A stretch of 64,000 bases of DNA. Source: Cryptomeria japonica. Lineage: Eukaryota > Streptophyta > Pinopsida > Cupressales > Cupressaceae. Position 1 is the stretch's first letter. Every line of letters starts with the position of its first letter. Below are positions 53,340 to 63,759 of this stretch, in pieces. The notes beneath the pieces are model-generated. The model saw only the letters and a list, made by a program, of their open reading frames with translations. It ran no database searches and was not told the origin of the DNA. Location of the stretch: assembly GCF_030272615.1 (NCBI RefSeq), contig NC_081409.1, forward strand, positions 242,543,924 through 242,607,923, written 5' to 3'. The translations under genes were made by a program, and so were the position numbers.

Positions 53340-55817
53340 TTCCCTTGATTTTATGTTTCAAACAAAATCCCTTCACAAACCATCTATAGTTTGTGCATAG
53401 ACCAATAAAGTTTCTCAAATGGGACACATTCTTTGGCGGTGGCCAATCAAGTATAGCTTGAATCTTCTCCCTATGTACCTTCATCTTCACCAATGGCATA
53501 TCCCAAATATAATACCTCAGTTGTGCCGAACTCACACTTAGAGGTTTCACAAAAAGGGAGTTAGCCACTAAGATACTTAACACCTCATCAAGGTGCCATA
53601 TATGCTCCTCCCACAACTCGATATATTCCAAGATGTCATCAAAAGAAACTAGTACAAATTTTTGCACCTGCTTGTTGAACACATGGTTCATGCATGACTG
53701 AAAATTAGCTGGAGCATTTGATAACCCAAAGGGCATCACCAAATACTCAAAATGTCCTTAGTGGCACCTGAAAGTTGTTTTATGCACATCCTGATCCCGA
53801 ACCTGAATATGATGGTATCAAAACAAAGATCTATTTTGGAGAAATAGACTGTTGTATGCAGCTCATCCATCAACTCATCAAAAAGCAAAATAGGATAATT
53901 GTTCTTGATTATCTTATTATTTAGTGCACAATAATCAATGTACATCTTCATAGTACTATTTTTCTTCTTCTAGGCCGTATAAGTCCTACATTCAACAACT
54001 CCGAAATAGTCTTCTCAATCTGACCTTGAATCGTCTAGGAAGACAATAGGGACCCCTTCTATCCACAAGCTCAATAACATGCTCAAAACCATGACTCGGA
54101 GGTAGACCATGCATAGATCTGAGAACACTACGCTATGTTTGTCAAGCAAGCCCTCTATGTCAACATGATATCCACATTGTCCGGTATCGGTAGACTTATC
54201 TAAAATGAAACATTGCACTACCCACTCAGCCTCTAAATGTCAAGAAACTCTCTCCATCCTCCTAGCTCAGATGACTCTAGAAGTAAACGAAGATATGCCC
54301 CATAATACCACCTTTCGACCATCTAATGTGAAACTCAACTACATATTCTTAAAGTCCATAACATATGGACTTATAAAATGCAACCACTCAACACCCAACA
54401 CAACCATTGGTCTCATCAATGTCAACCACATAAAAGCCATTAGTAAGGGTGTAATTACCCAAAGTCATACTAAACTTGCAAACCTTGCTTCTTTGCATAG
54501 GATGAATCAACGAAGTTTTAGGTAGCCCCACTATCAACCGATACCTACATAATGCCCCTTACTCTAAGGGCGTTATAATGAGGACTGATAGTGATGGTGG
54601 CAATCGCACCATCCATATATGCCCATCACCCCATCCATCTACTCATGCTTCTCATCAAGAACATGTGTCTCCTCCAACTCATAATCACTAAGTTCCTCAA
54701 AGAACTCAATTTGGTGGGCCTTGCCCCCACTTCTACACTTATGTCTAGGTGTCCCAGGGTCACAACAATCAAAGCAAAGCCTCTTCCATCTCAACTCATC
54801 CCTTGAATCACGAGGTGCCCCACAAACTAGCTTAGAAAGCTCACCAATTGGTCTAGAAAACTATGATTTCTTGTCCTTCCTATTCAGCAAATTGACCATT
54901 AAGGTTCTTTGTGAAAACTTGCTAGGAAATCTAAAATGTGGTGTGGATAGCTCCATGTTCCCTACATGCATAATAGGATCTTGCAAGAATGGTGGATCAA
55001 AAGCTTTGACCCAACCCCTAAGAGGTTTGGGCAAACCCTCTATAAACCAAGAAATCAACCTTGTCTCGGTGACATCAAAAACTATTATTGATAACCATTG
55101 AAACTTTGAAATATATGCATCAATTGTCCAAACCTATCTCAATTGGGCCAACTGTTTCGAATGTGCCTCTGAATCGTTGTAATCAAACCGCTCTATCAAT
55201 GTGGAGCAAAACTGATCATAAGAAACTATTGCACCGTGACCCTATGTTGCTAAATCATGATACCATCACTCATGTGTTGCTCCTTCATGGTGAAGGGTAG
55301 AAAATTTGATGGCTTCAATCTCCATCTTATTCAAGGCGGCATAAGTATCCCCCAATTCTGCTTTGGCTTTGTAAGTTTGGTGACCTCCAAATAATCTCCA
55401 AAAGAGATAGCTGACAGAAAATTTGTCCCCAAAGCTTGATATTTAGCCAAATATTTCAGCATCCTCATTGTCCTCCATGGGTTCCTCCTATATAGGCTCA
55501 TCGTCTTTTAGAAAGGTAGGCATCAAAGCTCTAGATTGTGATGAACTTGAAGGTTTGCTAGTAGAATGTTCATTGTTTTTGCAGCTTTGCTACTTTCCTC
55601 TCTCTCTACATGCACCAAAGATCTTCCATTTCCTGTGTTATGAGCCATCTGACTCAACTATAGATTGGTGTTTTGTAATTGTTTTAGCATTTCTGGGAAC
55701 ACTTGGTTGCTGATTACTACTATCCATTATTCCCTTATGATTTTCAAGGTTATGACCACCCTTTCCACACATACAACCAACCCAAATAGGCTGCCAAGAC
55801 TTGCAGCTTCGATACCA
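53340..55817 (-). pseudogene. Chromovirus-like Ty3 gag-pol relic
   Basis: Minus-strand order from the right: primer-site-like TGGTATCGAAGC (55806-55817), degenerate gag (54861-55500; SWFIEGLPKPLRGWVKAF), a single zinc knuckle of chromovirus type (CFDCCDPGTPRHKC, about 54730-54790), a protease-linker stretch full of stops, then RT pieces: GFEHVIELVDRRGP (about 54060-54110), YIDYCALNNKIIKNNYPI (53895-53951), VYFSKIDL, MPFGLSNAPANFQ (53700-53742), SFDDILEY in place of YxDDIL, and PPPKNVSHLRNFIGL...YRWFVKGF. Homology ends near 53350, so RNase H and integrase are absent. Multiple stops and shifts; dead. Confidence 0.8.
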
Positions 55818-56400
55818 CTATAATATCCCCAAATAGGGATAGAGAAAAAACAATAATATTGCCAAAAATATGCAAAAAAAAATTCTGAAATTTTATTTGC
55901 AAATAAGATATTCTTTAACAAAGTGGTTGGGGTTCTTCCCATATTGTGTTGGTTAAGTGGTGGTGGTGTTGTTGTGACCACCAAGGTTCAAACCCCCCCT
56001 GCATAATAGGAAAACAACAATATCTCCAAAAATAGGGCATACAAAATTCCAAAACTTTATTTGGAAATAAGATGTCCTTCAAGAAACTCAGATCAATGAT
56101 CTGATTTTTCTGCTAATTTAAAATAAATTTCTAAGTATAGAGAAGTTACAGAAAATCACTCTAAATCTGCCTAAAAATTTTAGAAATGATTCATATTGTC
56201 TTCAAACCCTAGCCACCTTTGCCAAAACTCCCAGAAAAACCGTGCTAGGTTTGTTCCACCTGTCCTTTTTGTTGCTATCTTCAATGATGCACAATAACAT
56301 GAAGACACCTTGCTGTAGATTATCCAAATCTGGTCTTGATGCTTTGAATCTCACCTCCAAAATGGCCCCCAAAATTGATAAAGAATCGCAGCCCTCAAAA
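55818..56400 (-). repeat. LTR-type repeat, arm 1 of an inverted pair
   Basis: The reverse complement of about 56040-56395 matches 56690-57075 in order (GATAATCTACAG / GACAATCTACAG, CATCATTGAAG, CCTAGCAC.GTTTTT, GATTTAGAGTG.TTTTCTGT, AGCAGAAAAATCAGATCA). The part next to the chromovirus relic ends GGGGATATTATAG before TGGTATCGAAGC, as an LTR end plus primer site would. A SINE-like insertion interrupts it at 55940-56000. Confidence 0.7.
55940..56002 (+). mobile_element. tRNA-like (SINE head) insertion
   Basis: TTGGTTAAGTGG (55949-55960, box A-like) and GGTTCAAACCC (55985-55995, box B-like) are spaced 36 nt start to start, as in tRNA-derived RNA polymerase III promoters. The surrounding LTR-type repeat is duplicated on either side of it. 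No poly-A tail was seen; probably a 5' SINE fragment. Confidence 0.5.
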
Positions 56401-56407
56401 TAATATA

Positions 56408-56556
56408 TATACTAGGGCATCACAGACCACAACCCTTCCAACAAAACACACCCTTCTGACTAAGGGGACCCCCTATCTCTCCAAAACCATGGATATTCAA
56501 GGGTTTCAAACCTCAAGCCAAAAGATTGTAGCAGCAATAGAGAAAACACTGATCAC
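56408..56556. repeat. Dispersed repeat, copy 2, in the loop of the inverted pair
   Basis: Matches 51045-51205 in order and spacing (see there). Confidence 0.8.
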
Positions 56557-56574
56557 ATAATCTGAGTATAATTC

Positions 56575-57085
56575 CGAGTTTGTTAAAGGACATTTTATTT
56601 GCGAATGAAGTTTCAGAATTTTCTATGCCCTATTCGGTTGTTTTTCTATTATCTCTATTTGGAGATATAATAGTAGTATCATAGCTGCGATTCTTTATCA
56701 GGTTTGGAGGCCATTTTGGGAGGTGAGATTTAGAATTTTAGGATCAGCTTTGGACAATCTACAGTAGTATGTCTGCATGTTCCTGAGCATCATTGAAGTT
56801 AACAGTAGAAAGGACAAATGGGACAGACCTAGCACTGTTTTTTTGTGATTTTGAAGACATTTTTGAGATATTTGTGCCTAAATCTGCTTATTGCTAATCA
56901 TATTCATCTCAGAAAAATAAGAAAAAATCCATAGAAGTCGTCTATGAAAATTATGGTCAGATTTAGAGTGTTTTTCTGTGACTATTCTATACTCAGAAAC
57001 ATTCAGAAATTTATTTCAATTAGCAGAAAAATCAGATCAATAATGAGTCTAAATCTGCGTTTGTTAAAGGATATCTTCTTCTTCT
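56575..57085 (+). repeat. LTR-type repeat, arm 2 of the inverted pair
   Basis: Begins TTTGTTAAAGGACATTTTATT. At 56655-56690 it reads GGAGATATAATAG followed by TAGTATCATAGC (a decayed primer site), then continues with the segment inverted in arm 1. The opening phrase TTTGTTAAAGGATATC recurs at 57060, so the arm is itself partly tandem. Confidence 0.7.
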
Positions 57086-57104
57086 TTTTTTAAATTAAGT
57101 GCTG

Positions 57105-57250
57105 GGTAAACTTTTTAATGTGACTGGCAGCATTGGCACTACATGCCCTCCGACTCGAAGTGAAACGCTTTTGACCCGGAGCTATGAACCAGTGAGGTCA
57201 CAAACCCACATAACAATGCTAAGGCTCAAACCCACAAGCACATTGGATCA
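57105..57250 (-). repeat. Dispersed repeat, copy 2 (inverted relative to 6595-6765)
   Basis: The reverse complement shares GACCTCACTGGTTCATAGCT, GGGTCA, GCGTTTCAC and GAGTCGGAGGGC with 6595-6765. Confidence 0.7.
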
Positions 57251-57461
57251 GTGAAGGCACAAGGCAGGTTTTAGACATACCATTGACATTATCATAAAGA
57301 AGATTTTAGACAAATAATTGACAGCTTTAGGACAAATCATAAATCATAATAAATCCAACATTTTTTCTTCAATATGAATATGGTAAAACAGCAAACCATT
57401 GTGGACTCATTAGGTTTCAAGATCGGCATACTGGCCATCTAATATCTATGAGTCCCTTTAT

Positions 57462-57735
57462 TGTGAAAAATAAATTGAATGAATGATTCAATAATCGGAT
57501 AATTACATTGAACGATATACACACATATATATAGAGGTTACAAGACGATGTTCTATAATTAGAACACAACGTTAAAGTAAAAGACTAAAGAGCTAAACGC
57601 TAAATTAAGCGTGAAAGCTAAATTAAGCGTGAAAGCTAAATTAAGCTTAAAAGCTAATTACATAAAAAAAAGTAAATGACCATTAACCAAGGAACTAAAA
57701 AATAGGTGACTAACATAGAATTAAATATTCTAATA
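57462..57735 (-). repeat. Probable 3' LTR of the Copia element
   Basis: Directly after the pol end and a polypurine tract (AAAGGAGGG), the minus strand reads TATTAGAATATTTAATTC, a one-base change from the common Copia start TGTTAGAATATTT. It runs to TTTTTCACA (57462). It includes the tandem repeat at 57597-57660 and a TATATATA core near 57520-57530. No matching 5' LTR was found to the right. Confidence 0.5.
57597..57660. repeat. Tandem repeat, 18-bp unit
   Basis: GCTAAATTAAGCGTGAAA repeated about three and a half times, ending in GCTAAATTAAGCTTAAAA, inside the probable Copia LTR. Confidence 0.9.
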
Positions 57736-57736
57736 C

Positions 57737-60345
57737 CCTCCTTTAATGATCATGCTATCTATCACACCAAGCTGCCCTCTAAATTTGAGAAACTTTGTCG
57801 GGCTCAAGGAATTGGTGAGGATATCTGCAGTCTGATCTTTTGTAGCAATGTACTGCAATATCACTGATCCATCTTCAACATGCTAGCAAATGAAATGACA
57901 ATGAAGCTCCACATGGTTTGTCCGCTCATGGAAGACTCGATTTTTGGCTAATTTTAGAACCCCTTGATTATCACAAAACAAGGGAGTAGGTCCTAGTTGA
58001 GACATTTGCATGTCTACAAGCATCCTATGTAGCCAAATTGTCTCACATGCTGCCTTAACAGTTCCCCGATACTCTGCTTCAGTCAAGGAAAGAGCTATTG
58101 CCTGTTGCTTCTTGCTATTCCATGTGACTACACCTGTACCCAAGCTGAAAACATACCTAGAAGTTGACTTTCTGTCATCAACACAACCTGCCCAATCTGA
58201 GTTTGTGAAACCAACCAGCCTAGGATCTTTGCTTCTACTGTACAAAATGCCAAAATCAAGAGTGCCGTTCACATATCTAAGCACACGCTTCGCTGCAACC
58301 CAATGTTCAACTTTTGGGGCTGACATGAAGTGAGAAATATAGCTCACAGCATAACTAATGCCAAGTCTAGTGGCGGTGAGATAGATGAGGCTGCCCACTA
58401 GTTACCTAAATGAAGACTCATCCACTACAGATGAATCTGGTTTGGCTGATAATTTGAGCCCTATCTCCATAGGTGTAGATGCAAGTTTACAATCTTGCAT
58501 TCGAACCTTATCCAAGAGGCTCTTGGCATACTTTGGCTGAGAAATGAATATGTGGCTATCAGTTTGCCAAACCTCTACACCGAGACAATAATGGAGAAGT
58601 CCCAAATCTGTTATATTAAAATGCTGACACATTCTGTTTGACCTGCATGATCAGATGTGTTGCATTGTCAGTAATGATGAGATCATCAATATAGACTACT
58701 AGAAATAGAATATCATCACTAGTATGTTTGACATACAAATTGGGATATGAAGGACTCCTCTAAAAGCCTTGATCAATCAAGTACTTATCAATTTAGATGT
58801 ACCATGCACGAGGAGCCTGTTTGAGGCCATACAGTGCTTTGACTAGTCTACATACCTGGTGTTCCTTACCGACAACTTTGAAACCTGGAGGTTGCATCAT
58901 GTAGACTTCTTCCTGCAAATCACCATTGAGAAAGGCACACTTGACGTCCATTTGATGGACTTTCCATCCAAATTGAGCTGAGACAACGAGGACAAGCCTA
59001 ATGGTACTCATCTTGGCTGTGGGAGCAAATGTCTCCTCATAGTCAATGCCCTCCTTTTGTGAAAACCCTTTTGCCACCAACCGAGCCTTGTACTTATCAA
59101 GGCTTCCACCAGCTTTATACTTGACTTTAAACACCCATTTGCAGCCAATGGGCTTCTTCTCTAGAGGAAGATCAGACAATACCCAAGAGCTGTTTTTCAG
59201 AAGACTATGTTGCTCAACTGCCATAGCCTTTCCCATTCAGGTACACCTTTAGCCTCTATATATGTTTGACGCTCATAAATACTGTGAATGTTGGCCATAA
59301 GAGCAAAATTAGTTGTGTGTTGCTTGCTCTTACCTCTAACTGATCTACCCTCAATGAGCTCATCATCATGAAGACCACCACTGGTCTTGGCCCACCACTT
59401 AGGCCGGATAGTATAAGTACCAACATCTGCTGCAGGATGAAGATTACCTGGAATATCTGGAGTAGGCTCCTCTGGATGTGGATGTAGAAGATCCTGAGGA
59501 AAGTCAAGGGGTGCAATGTCATGCCTGGGAGACCCCACAACTTCAGAGTCAATTGAATCCCTCCCATCAAGTGGAGCTAAGGGAAGACGAACACCCATAC
59601 TTACAGCATTTGGAGGCTGATCCTCAGTGCTCAAATCAGGAGAGGAAAGTTGAAAAGGCCCTCTTTCTTCATCAAATACTACATCTCGACTGAATATGAG
59701 GTGATTAGTGTCTATATCAATCAACCGATATACCTTGTGGTTGTCACTATAGACGGTGAACATCAATTTTTGACTCTTTGGATCCAGTTTGGTGCGCTTA
59801 GCATCTGGAATCCAAACATAAGTTGTAGAGCCAAAAACTTTCAAATGATTGATTTTAGGCTTCCTGCCAGACCAAGCTTCCTCTGGAGTCATCTTCTTAA
59901 CGGCCTTTGTGGGAGACGGGTTCAGAAGGTAGACTGCAGTGAAGACCACTTCCGCCCAAAAGTGTTTTGGAACATTTCTATGCTCCAACATAGACCGAGC
60001 CATCTCAGTGACTGTACGGTTCCTACACTCAACAACACCGTTTTGTTGTGGGGTGTAAGGTGTGGTAAGCTCAAGCTTAATGCCATGTGATGCACAAAAG
60101 TTGGTGAACTCTGTAGAACAAAATTCCTCTCCATTGTCGGACCGAAGAGTGACTATCTGACAGCTAGACTCTTTTTCCACTAAGGCCTTAAACATCTGAA
60201 ACATGGTGAACACCTCTGATTTCTTCTTAAGAAAATAAACCCACATGCGTCTACTGAAATCATCAACAAATAATAGAAAATACCTGCATCCAGTGACTGA
60301 TGGAGTGTTCATGGGACCACAGATGTCCGCATGAACGAGCTGCAA
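57737..60345 (-). pseudogene. Copia pol: integrase core, RT, RNase H
   Basis: 60345-59197: integrase core with HADICGPM, TLRSDNGEEF and YTPQQNGVVECRNR (the D,D,E residues kept), then a Pro-rich linker. 59236-58793: RT start with [20 protein letters not shown] and [13 protein letters not shown]. 58790-58640: stops, then VVYIDDLIIT, the catalytic YxDD block. 58632-58402: FNITDLGLLHYCLGVEVWQ. 58398-57883: RNase H with NSDWAGCVDDRKSTSRYVF and LSLTEAEYRG. The same frame passes a TAG at 57883 and ends ATKDQTADILTNSLS...FRGQLGV near 57760. Frameshifts at about 60300 and 59200 and several stops make it non-functional. Confidence 0.88.
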
Positions 60346-61255
60346 GACCTTGGATGCTCTCCAAGCGTCTCCATCTGAAAAACGAAGTCATATGTTGCTT
60401 TCCAGATTGACATGCTCCGCAAACTCCATGATTCTGAGTTTGAATCTCACGTAATCGTACGACTATATCCTCTCGAACCAACTGAGAGAGATAGTGGACA
60501 TTGAGATGCCCATATCGCCGATGCCAAAGAGTGTTGATGGAAGTACACCTAGCTAACATGGCGAGCTCCTGAGAACCAGTAGAATCAACAAGTCTATAAA
60601 GACCATGATCCTCAATACCAACTGCAACTGTAGTGCGAGTCTCCCTGTCAACAATGTTGCACTTGTGCAACCCGAAGACGACATCCAGCTGTGGTGAATG
60701 CTGCATAATCTGACTGACTGACAGTAGATTGAGCTTCATACCAGGTACAAAGTATACATTGAGGAATATTAAATCCCTCCCACCAAATGAAATTTGAACG
60801 TTGCCCTCGCCGACAACAGTATACTCTTCGCCTCCACCAAAGATCATTGAATCAGTGAAAGGCATGTACTTTGTAAACCAATCCCGACGATGTGTGAAAT
60901 GCCAAGAGGCTCCAGAGTCAATGTACCAGGCTGATGATTGAACATCATCAGAGGAGGTTTGGGCCATGAACGCATAGAAGGCAGATTCCTTCTGATCAGG
61001 ATGCATGGAAGAATTGGCTTTCTGCTTGGACCCTCCCTGTTTGAATTGTTGGGATGCTATCAATTTCCGGCAATCTTTCACCAAATGGGCCATATATATG
61101 ACAGTAGGAACACTGTAAGCTCTTCTTTTTGGAAGACTGTTGAGGTTGACCTTGACCTTGTCCTTTCTGCTAGAAGGACGGAGCTTTACCCTTGTACTTG
61201 TGCGAAGCTGAGGCTGTGAAAGCCTGTTCAGTTGATGAACTAGCACTGCTACCAA
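60263..61255 (-). pseudogene. Copia gag end, protease and integrase zinc finger
   Basis: A 330-codon frame. The zinc-knuckle region is frame-damaged (HLVKDCRK is recognisable). Protease: AWYIDSGASWHFT, the Copia DSG motif. Then FVPGMKLNLLSVSQIM and the integrase HHCC finger: LWHRRYGHLN with CGACQSGKQ. It shifts frame near 60330 into the integrase core of the neighbouring frame. Confidence 0.85.
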
Positions 61256-61840
61256 ACTGCTGCTTCCATCGATCTTGTTGTAGTAGCTTGTTGCAGAGAT
61301 CAGGAAACTTCAAATCAACACTAGTAGAGGAGATATTGAACGTATAAATGAAATGCTCGTAGGATCTGGGAGGGCTTTTCAGCGTGATCACTACCATATC
61401 CTCTTCCACCATGGTTCAGCCTATAGCTTCCAACTGATCACGGATGTCCTTGATCTTCGTAAGATGTGCCTGGATAGATGACTTCTCATCCATCATGATA
61501 GAAAACAATATATTCTTCAGAAAGAAAGCTCGGCTCTTGTTGGACGTTTCATGAAGATCCTTCAAAAGATCCTAATCTCTTTTGTTGTTTTACCTGAAGG
61601 CACCTGTGGGAGTTGATCATCTGTGATGGAGAGTTTGATAAGCATGACAGCCTCTCGATTCTTCACATCATGTTTGTCTTGATCATCACCTACTGTTGTA
61701 GTACGAGATTCCTTGCCCAAAACAAGTTGATCAAGGCAACGATACTCAAAGATGGTAAGCATACATTATTTCCAGGTGTTGTAGTTGCGGTCGTTGAACT
61801 TTTGACTGTGTTCCAACATGATGTTGGTTAATGATGCCAT
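61170..61840 (-). pseudogene. Copia gag, degenerate
   Basis: Starts MASLTNIMLEHSQKFNDRNY at 61840, meets a TAA in place of a Gln or Trp codon after NTWK, and continues FEYRCLDQLVLGKE, HETSNKSRAFFLKNILF, DEKSSIQAHLTKIKDIRDQL and LPPRSYEHF-like (LKSPPRSYEHFIYTF). This is the UBN2-type gag of plant Copia elements. At least two stops and one frameshift. Confidence 0.75.
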
Positions 61841-62395
61841 CACGAAAATCGAGGTTGATTGAGGTCAATTGAGTGAAAGCAAGAGACAGAAGAATCTGAT
61901 TTTTTTTTAAATCAGAATAGAAGCAGCTGCTGAAAAAACAGAAACCCTATAGGAGAATTCTGGCACGAATTCCAAGGCGCAAATTTCAAGGTTTGGAAAA
62001 AACCCAGATATTAAAATTTTCTGCAAACTGAAAACAGCATAAACGGTGCCCAGAAGATAGCAAAATTCCCTAAGTCAACAGAATTAGCAGAAATTGTGAA
62101 CTGTTTTTAAATTATGTATTTGAACAAGTGAGGTGGTAATGGTTAAGGTACATGAGCTTTCCTAGAAGAACAAAGCACTCAAGCAATTGGGACAACAAAA
62201 AAATTTTAAAAATCTTAAGCTCCCTCCCGCTCATAGGACATGTGGAATCATCCTCAGAAAATAAAGTGACAGCTTATCAAATAGATTCCTCCACCAAAAA
62301 GAAAACTGCTATGAGCTGCCACCCAAAGCCTGGGCAGTCCAAGTGAATCTGGAGCAGGGTGTGTAATTAAGAGATTGGAGTGGGAAACTACTATT
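61841..62395. other. Copia leader or flank, no gene
   Basis: A-rich sequence. GGTAATGGTTAAGGTACATG near 62134 is loosely box-A-like but has no box B partner. No LTR recognised. Confidence 0.4.
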
Positions 62396-62703
62396 AGCTG
62401 CCACCCAAAAACTTACATTTGAAACCAACAATGAAGTGGAGGCCCAAGCACTTGCATCAGGTCTGAAAGTGTGCATAAAAACTAGAATGTGTGATTTACT
62501 CATTGAATGTGACTCCATAGTAATTGGTAGGCAAGCAAACACAAAAATTCTACTGACTAGAAGATCAGAAATATTATGGAACTTCGAAGTGATCTGGAAA
62601 ATGTTAAGAAATGTTGGATACTTACTCTATACAGCATTTCTTCCGTGAAGGGAACAAATTTACTGATGCATTAGCTAATTATGAAATGGAACACAGTGAA
62701 TGA
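62396..62703 (+). pseudogene. LINE RNase H domain remnant
   Basis: The plus-strand frame reads FETNNEVEAQALASGLKVCI, CDLLIECDSIVIGRQ, then after a frameshift near 62635 HFFREGNKFTDALANYEME and a stop. This matches the middle and end of the RNase H domain of plant L1-type LINEs (ETNNxAE..AL, ECDS, REGNxxADxLA). The RT upstream is missing. Confidence 0.75.
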
Positions 62704-63226
62704 AATCATTGATTAGAAGATATCCATATGGACATAAGGATTTAGACTAAGAACATCCTTGAAATGGCACTCGAAATAATTAGCACCATCAGACTTGGAG
62801 ATACTATGCCTTCATGCCCAAGAATGCTATAGGAACTTGGGTAGATTTTCCCACTGTTAATTGTAGCAGAACTGAATGTAATTTCTCCAAATTTTAATAT
62901 ATGGGAGCAAACCTCTAGTCTGCATTTACAAGTCCAAAAAAAAAACTTTAGATATGATTAAACTAAACTGTTTACACTAAGTTCACACCAATAATCCAGA
63001 TAGGAATAATTAAGAAAGTCTGCTATCTTTTTACAGTGTAATGCAACCAGCATGAAAATGACCTCCACAGGAAACCTACACATTATAGTGACAAACATAT
63101 GCACTTAAGGACATGAATATTTACCCAGAGAATGTAATGTAACGGTATGATATTGGCATAGTTATCACAGTACATTTCTTGGAATCAATTAGTTTAAGAA
63201 TTCAGGAAAATGATGGAAGCACATGC
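62704..63226. other. Intronic sequence, no gene
   Basis: AT-rich sequence between the LINE remnant and NRPA2 exon 63227-63391. It includes the first 500 bp of the 24-kb intron. Confidence 0.6.
63225..63226 (-). other. NRPA2: Non-canonical GC splice donor of the 24-kb intron
   Basis: Minus strand GAGCAG|GCATGT. The protein frame (GPFEQ then VYMEIN) fixes the junction, so the intron begins with GC. The exon side (CAG) is a strong match to the donor consensus, as is common for functional GC donors. Confidence 0.8.
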
Positions 63227-63391
63227 CTGCTCAAATGGACCAATAAGTTCTATGTCTGGCTGGCCATTGCTTGCATTCAAAAGATTCTTCACTGGTCGAA
63301 TAAATCTTGCAGATGTGGTAAAAAGATATAGTCCAGGATATGCACCAGAAAATGTACACGGAACATATCCCACCTCAAGATCCTCTGGAAC
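63227..63391 (-). CDS. NRPA2: NRPA2 exon: GYVPCTFSGAYPGLYLFTT ... ELIGPFEQ
   Basis: 165 nt, 55 codons, phase 0 at both ends. It encodes VPEDLEVGYVPCTFSGAYPG, LYLFTTSARFIRPVKN and IELIGPFEQ. The ARFIRPVKN and ELIGPFEQ blocks are characteristic of the Pol I second-largest subunit external domain. The acceptor is CTCCAG|GTT, and the donor is CAG|GCATGT (GC type). The upstream intron is only 126 bp. Confidence 0.94.
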
Positions 63392-63517
63392 CTGGAGTAT
63401 GTAAAACCAACAAAGTAAAAAAGAGAACACATTCGATCTGAATAAAACCTACAAAAATAACATCAACTACCAGCACACAAATTTTCTTGTATACAATTAA
63501 TGGCAAGGAAAACTTAC

Positions 63518-63759
63518 CTCAGATGTCTTGGAAAGCTTCAAACTCCGCAGGTGTTTGACAGCTCCTTCAATCGTCAACGAATTAAGATATCCAATGACCC
63601 GACCATCAAGAAGAACACTCAAAATTTCTGGAGGACCACCACGTTCTAATCTTGGCAGCACAGGGATCATACCATAGTCTATCAGAACATTTGTGATTGA
63701 TTTCCGTAGTTTCATATAATCTTTGAACTTTAATTCTGAATCAGTATCTGATGTGATTC
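63518..63759 (-). CDS. NRPA2: NRPA2 exon: GPPEILSVLLDGRVIGYL block
   Basis: 242 nt. It begins after TTGCAG with two bases that complete a split codon, then reads ITSDTDSELKFKDYMKLRKS, TNVLIDYGMIPVLPRLERGG, PPEILSVLLDGRVIGYLNSL and ends KLSKTSE at GAG|GTAAGT. LLDGRVIGYL is the conserved block of Rpb2-family external domains that precedes DLEVGYVP. The preceding exon must lie beyond position 64000. Confidence 0.93.

Larger units (their letters stand above)
57462..61840 (-). mobile_element. Ty1/Copia retrotransposon, degenerate
   Basis: Minus-strand order from the right: gag (from ATG at 61840), zinc-knuckle region, protease, integrase, RT, RNase H, polypurine tract, 3' LTR. The protease-integrase-RT order is diagnostic for Ty1/Copia. 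A 5' LTR and clear primer site were not found right of 61840, so the 5' end is lost or too diverged. Confidence 0.85.
39068..63226 (-). other. NRPA2: Giant NRPA2 intron (24,159 bp) with GC donor
   Basis: The preceding exon ends GAGCAG and the intron begins GCATGT. It ends at GACAG before VYMEIN. Using the next GT (4 nt later) would break the frame, so a GC-AG intron is the best reading. It is filled with element 2, a Copia LTR, a chromovirus relic, inverted repeats, a Copia element and a LINE fragment. Confidence 0.85.
19447..63759 (-). other. NRPA2: NRPA2 gene locus, central part (six exons over 44.3 kb)
   Basis: Gene for the second-largest subunit of nuclear RNA polymerase I, which makes the large rRNA precursor in the nucleolus and shares the catalytic cleft with the largest subunit. 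Six exons on the minus strand join without a frame break: 63759-63518, 63391-63227, 39067-38900, 38439-38365, 19699-19596 and 19522-19447. Intron lengths are 126, 24,159, 460, 18,665 and 73 bp. All acceptors end in AG. Donors are GT except the GC that opens the 24-kb intron. The 276 codons cover the conserved middle of the protein (part of the lobe/external domains and the start of the hybrid-binding core). N-terminal exons lie beyond the right edge. Exons for the RHGQKG region and C-terminal zinc finger were not found to the left. The assignment to Pol I rather than Pol II/III/IV rests on remembered plant RPA2 features such as the TPQTP and HEEIHPT-like blocks. Confidence 0.9.

Noticed and set aside
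59046-60090. Plus-strand frames opposite Copia pol
   Set aside because: Shadows of the minus-strand integrase and RT.
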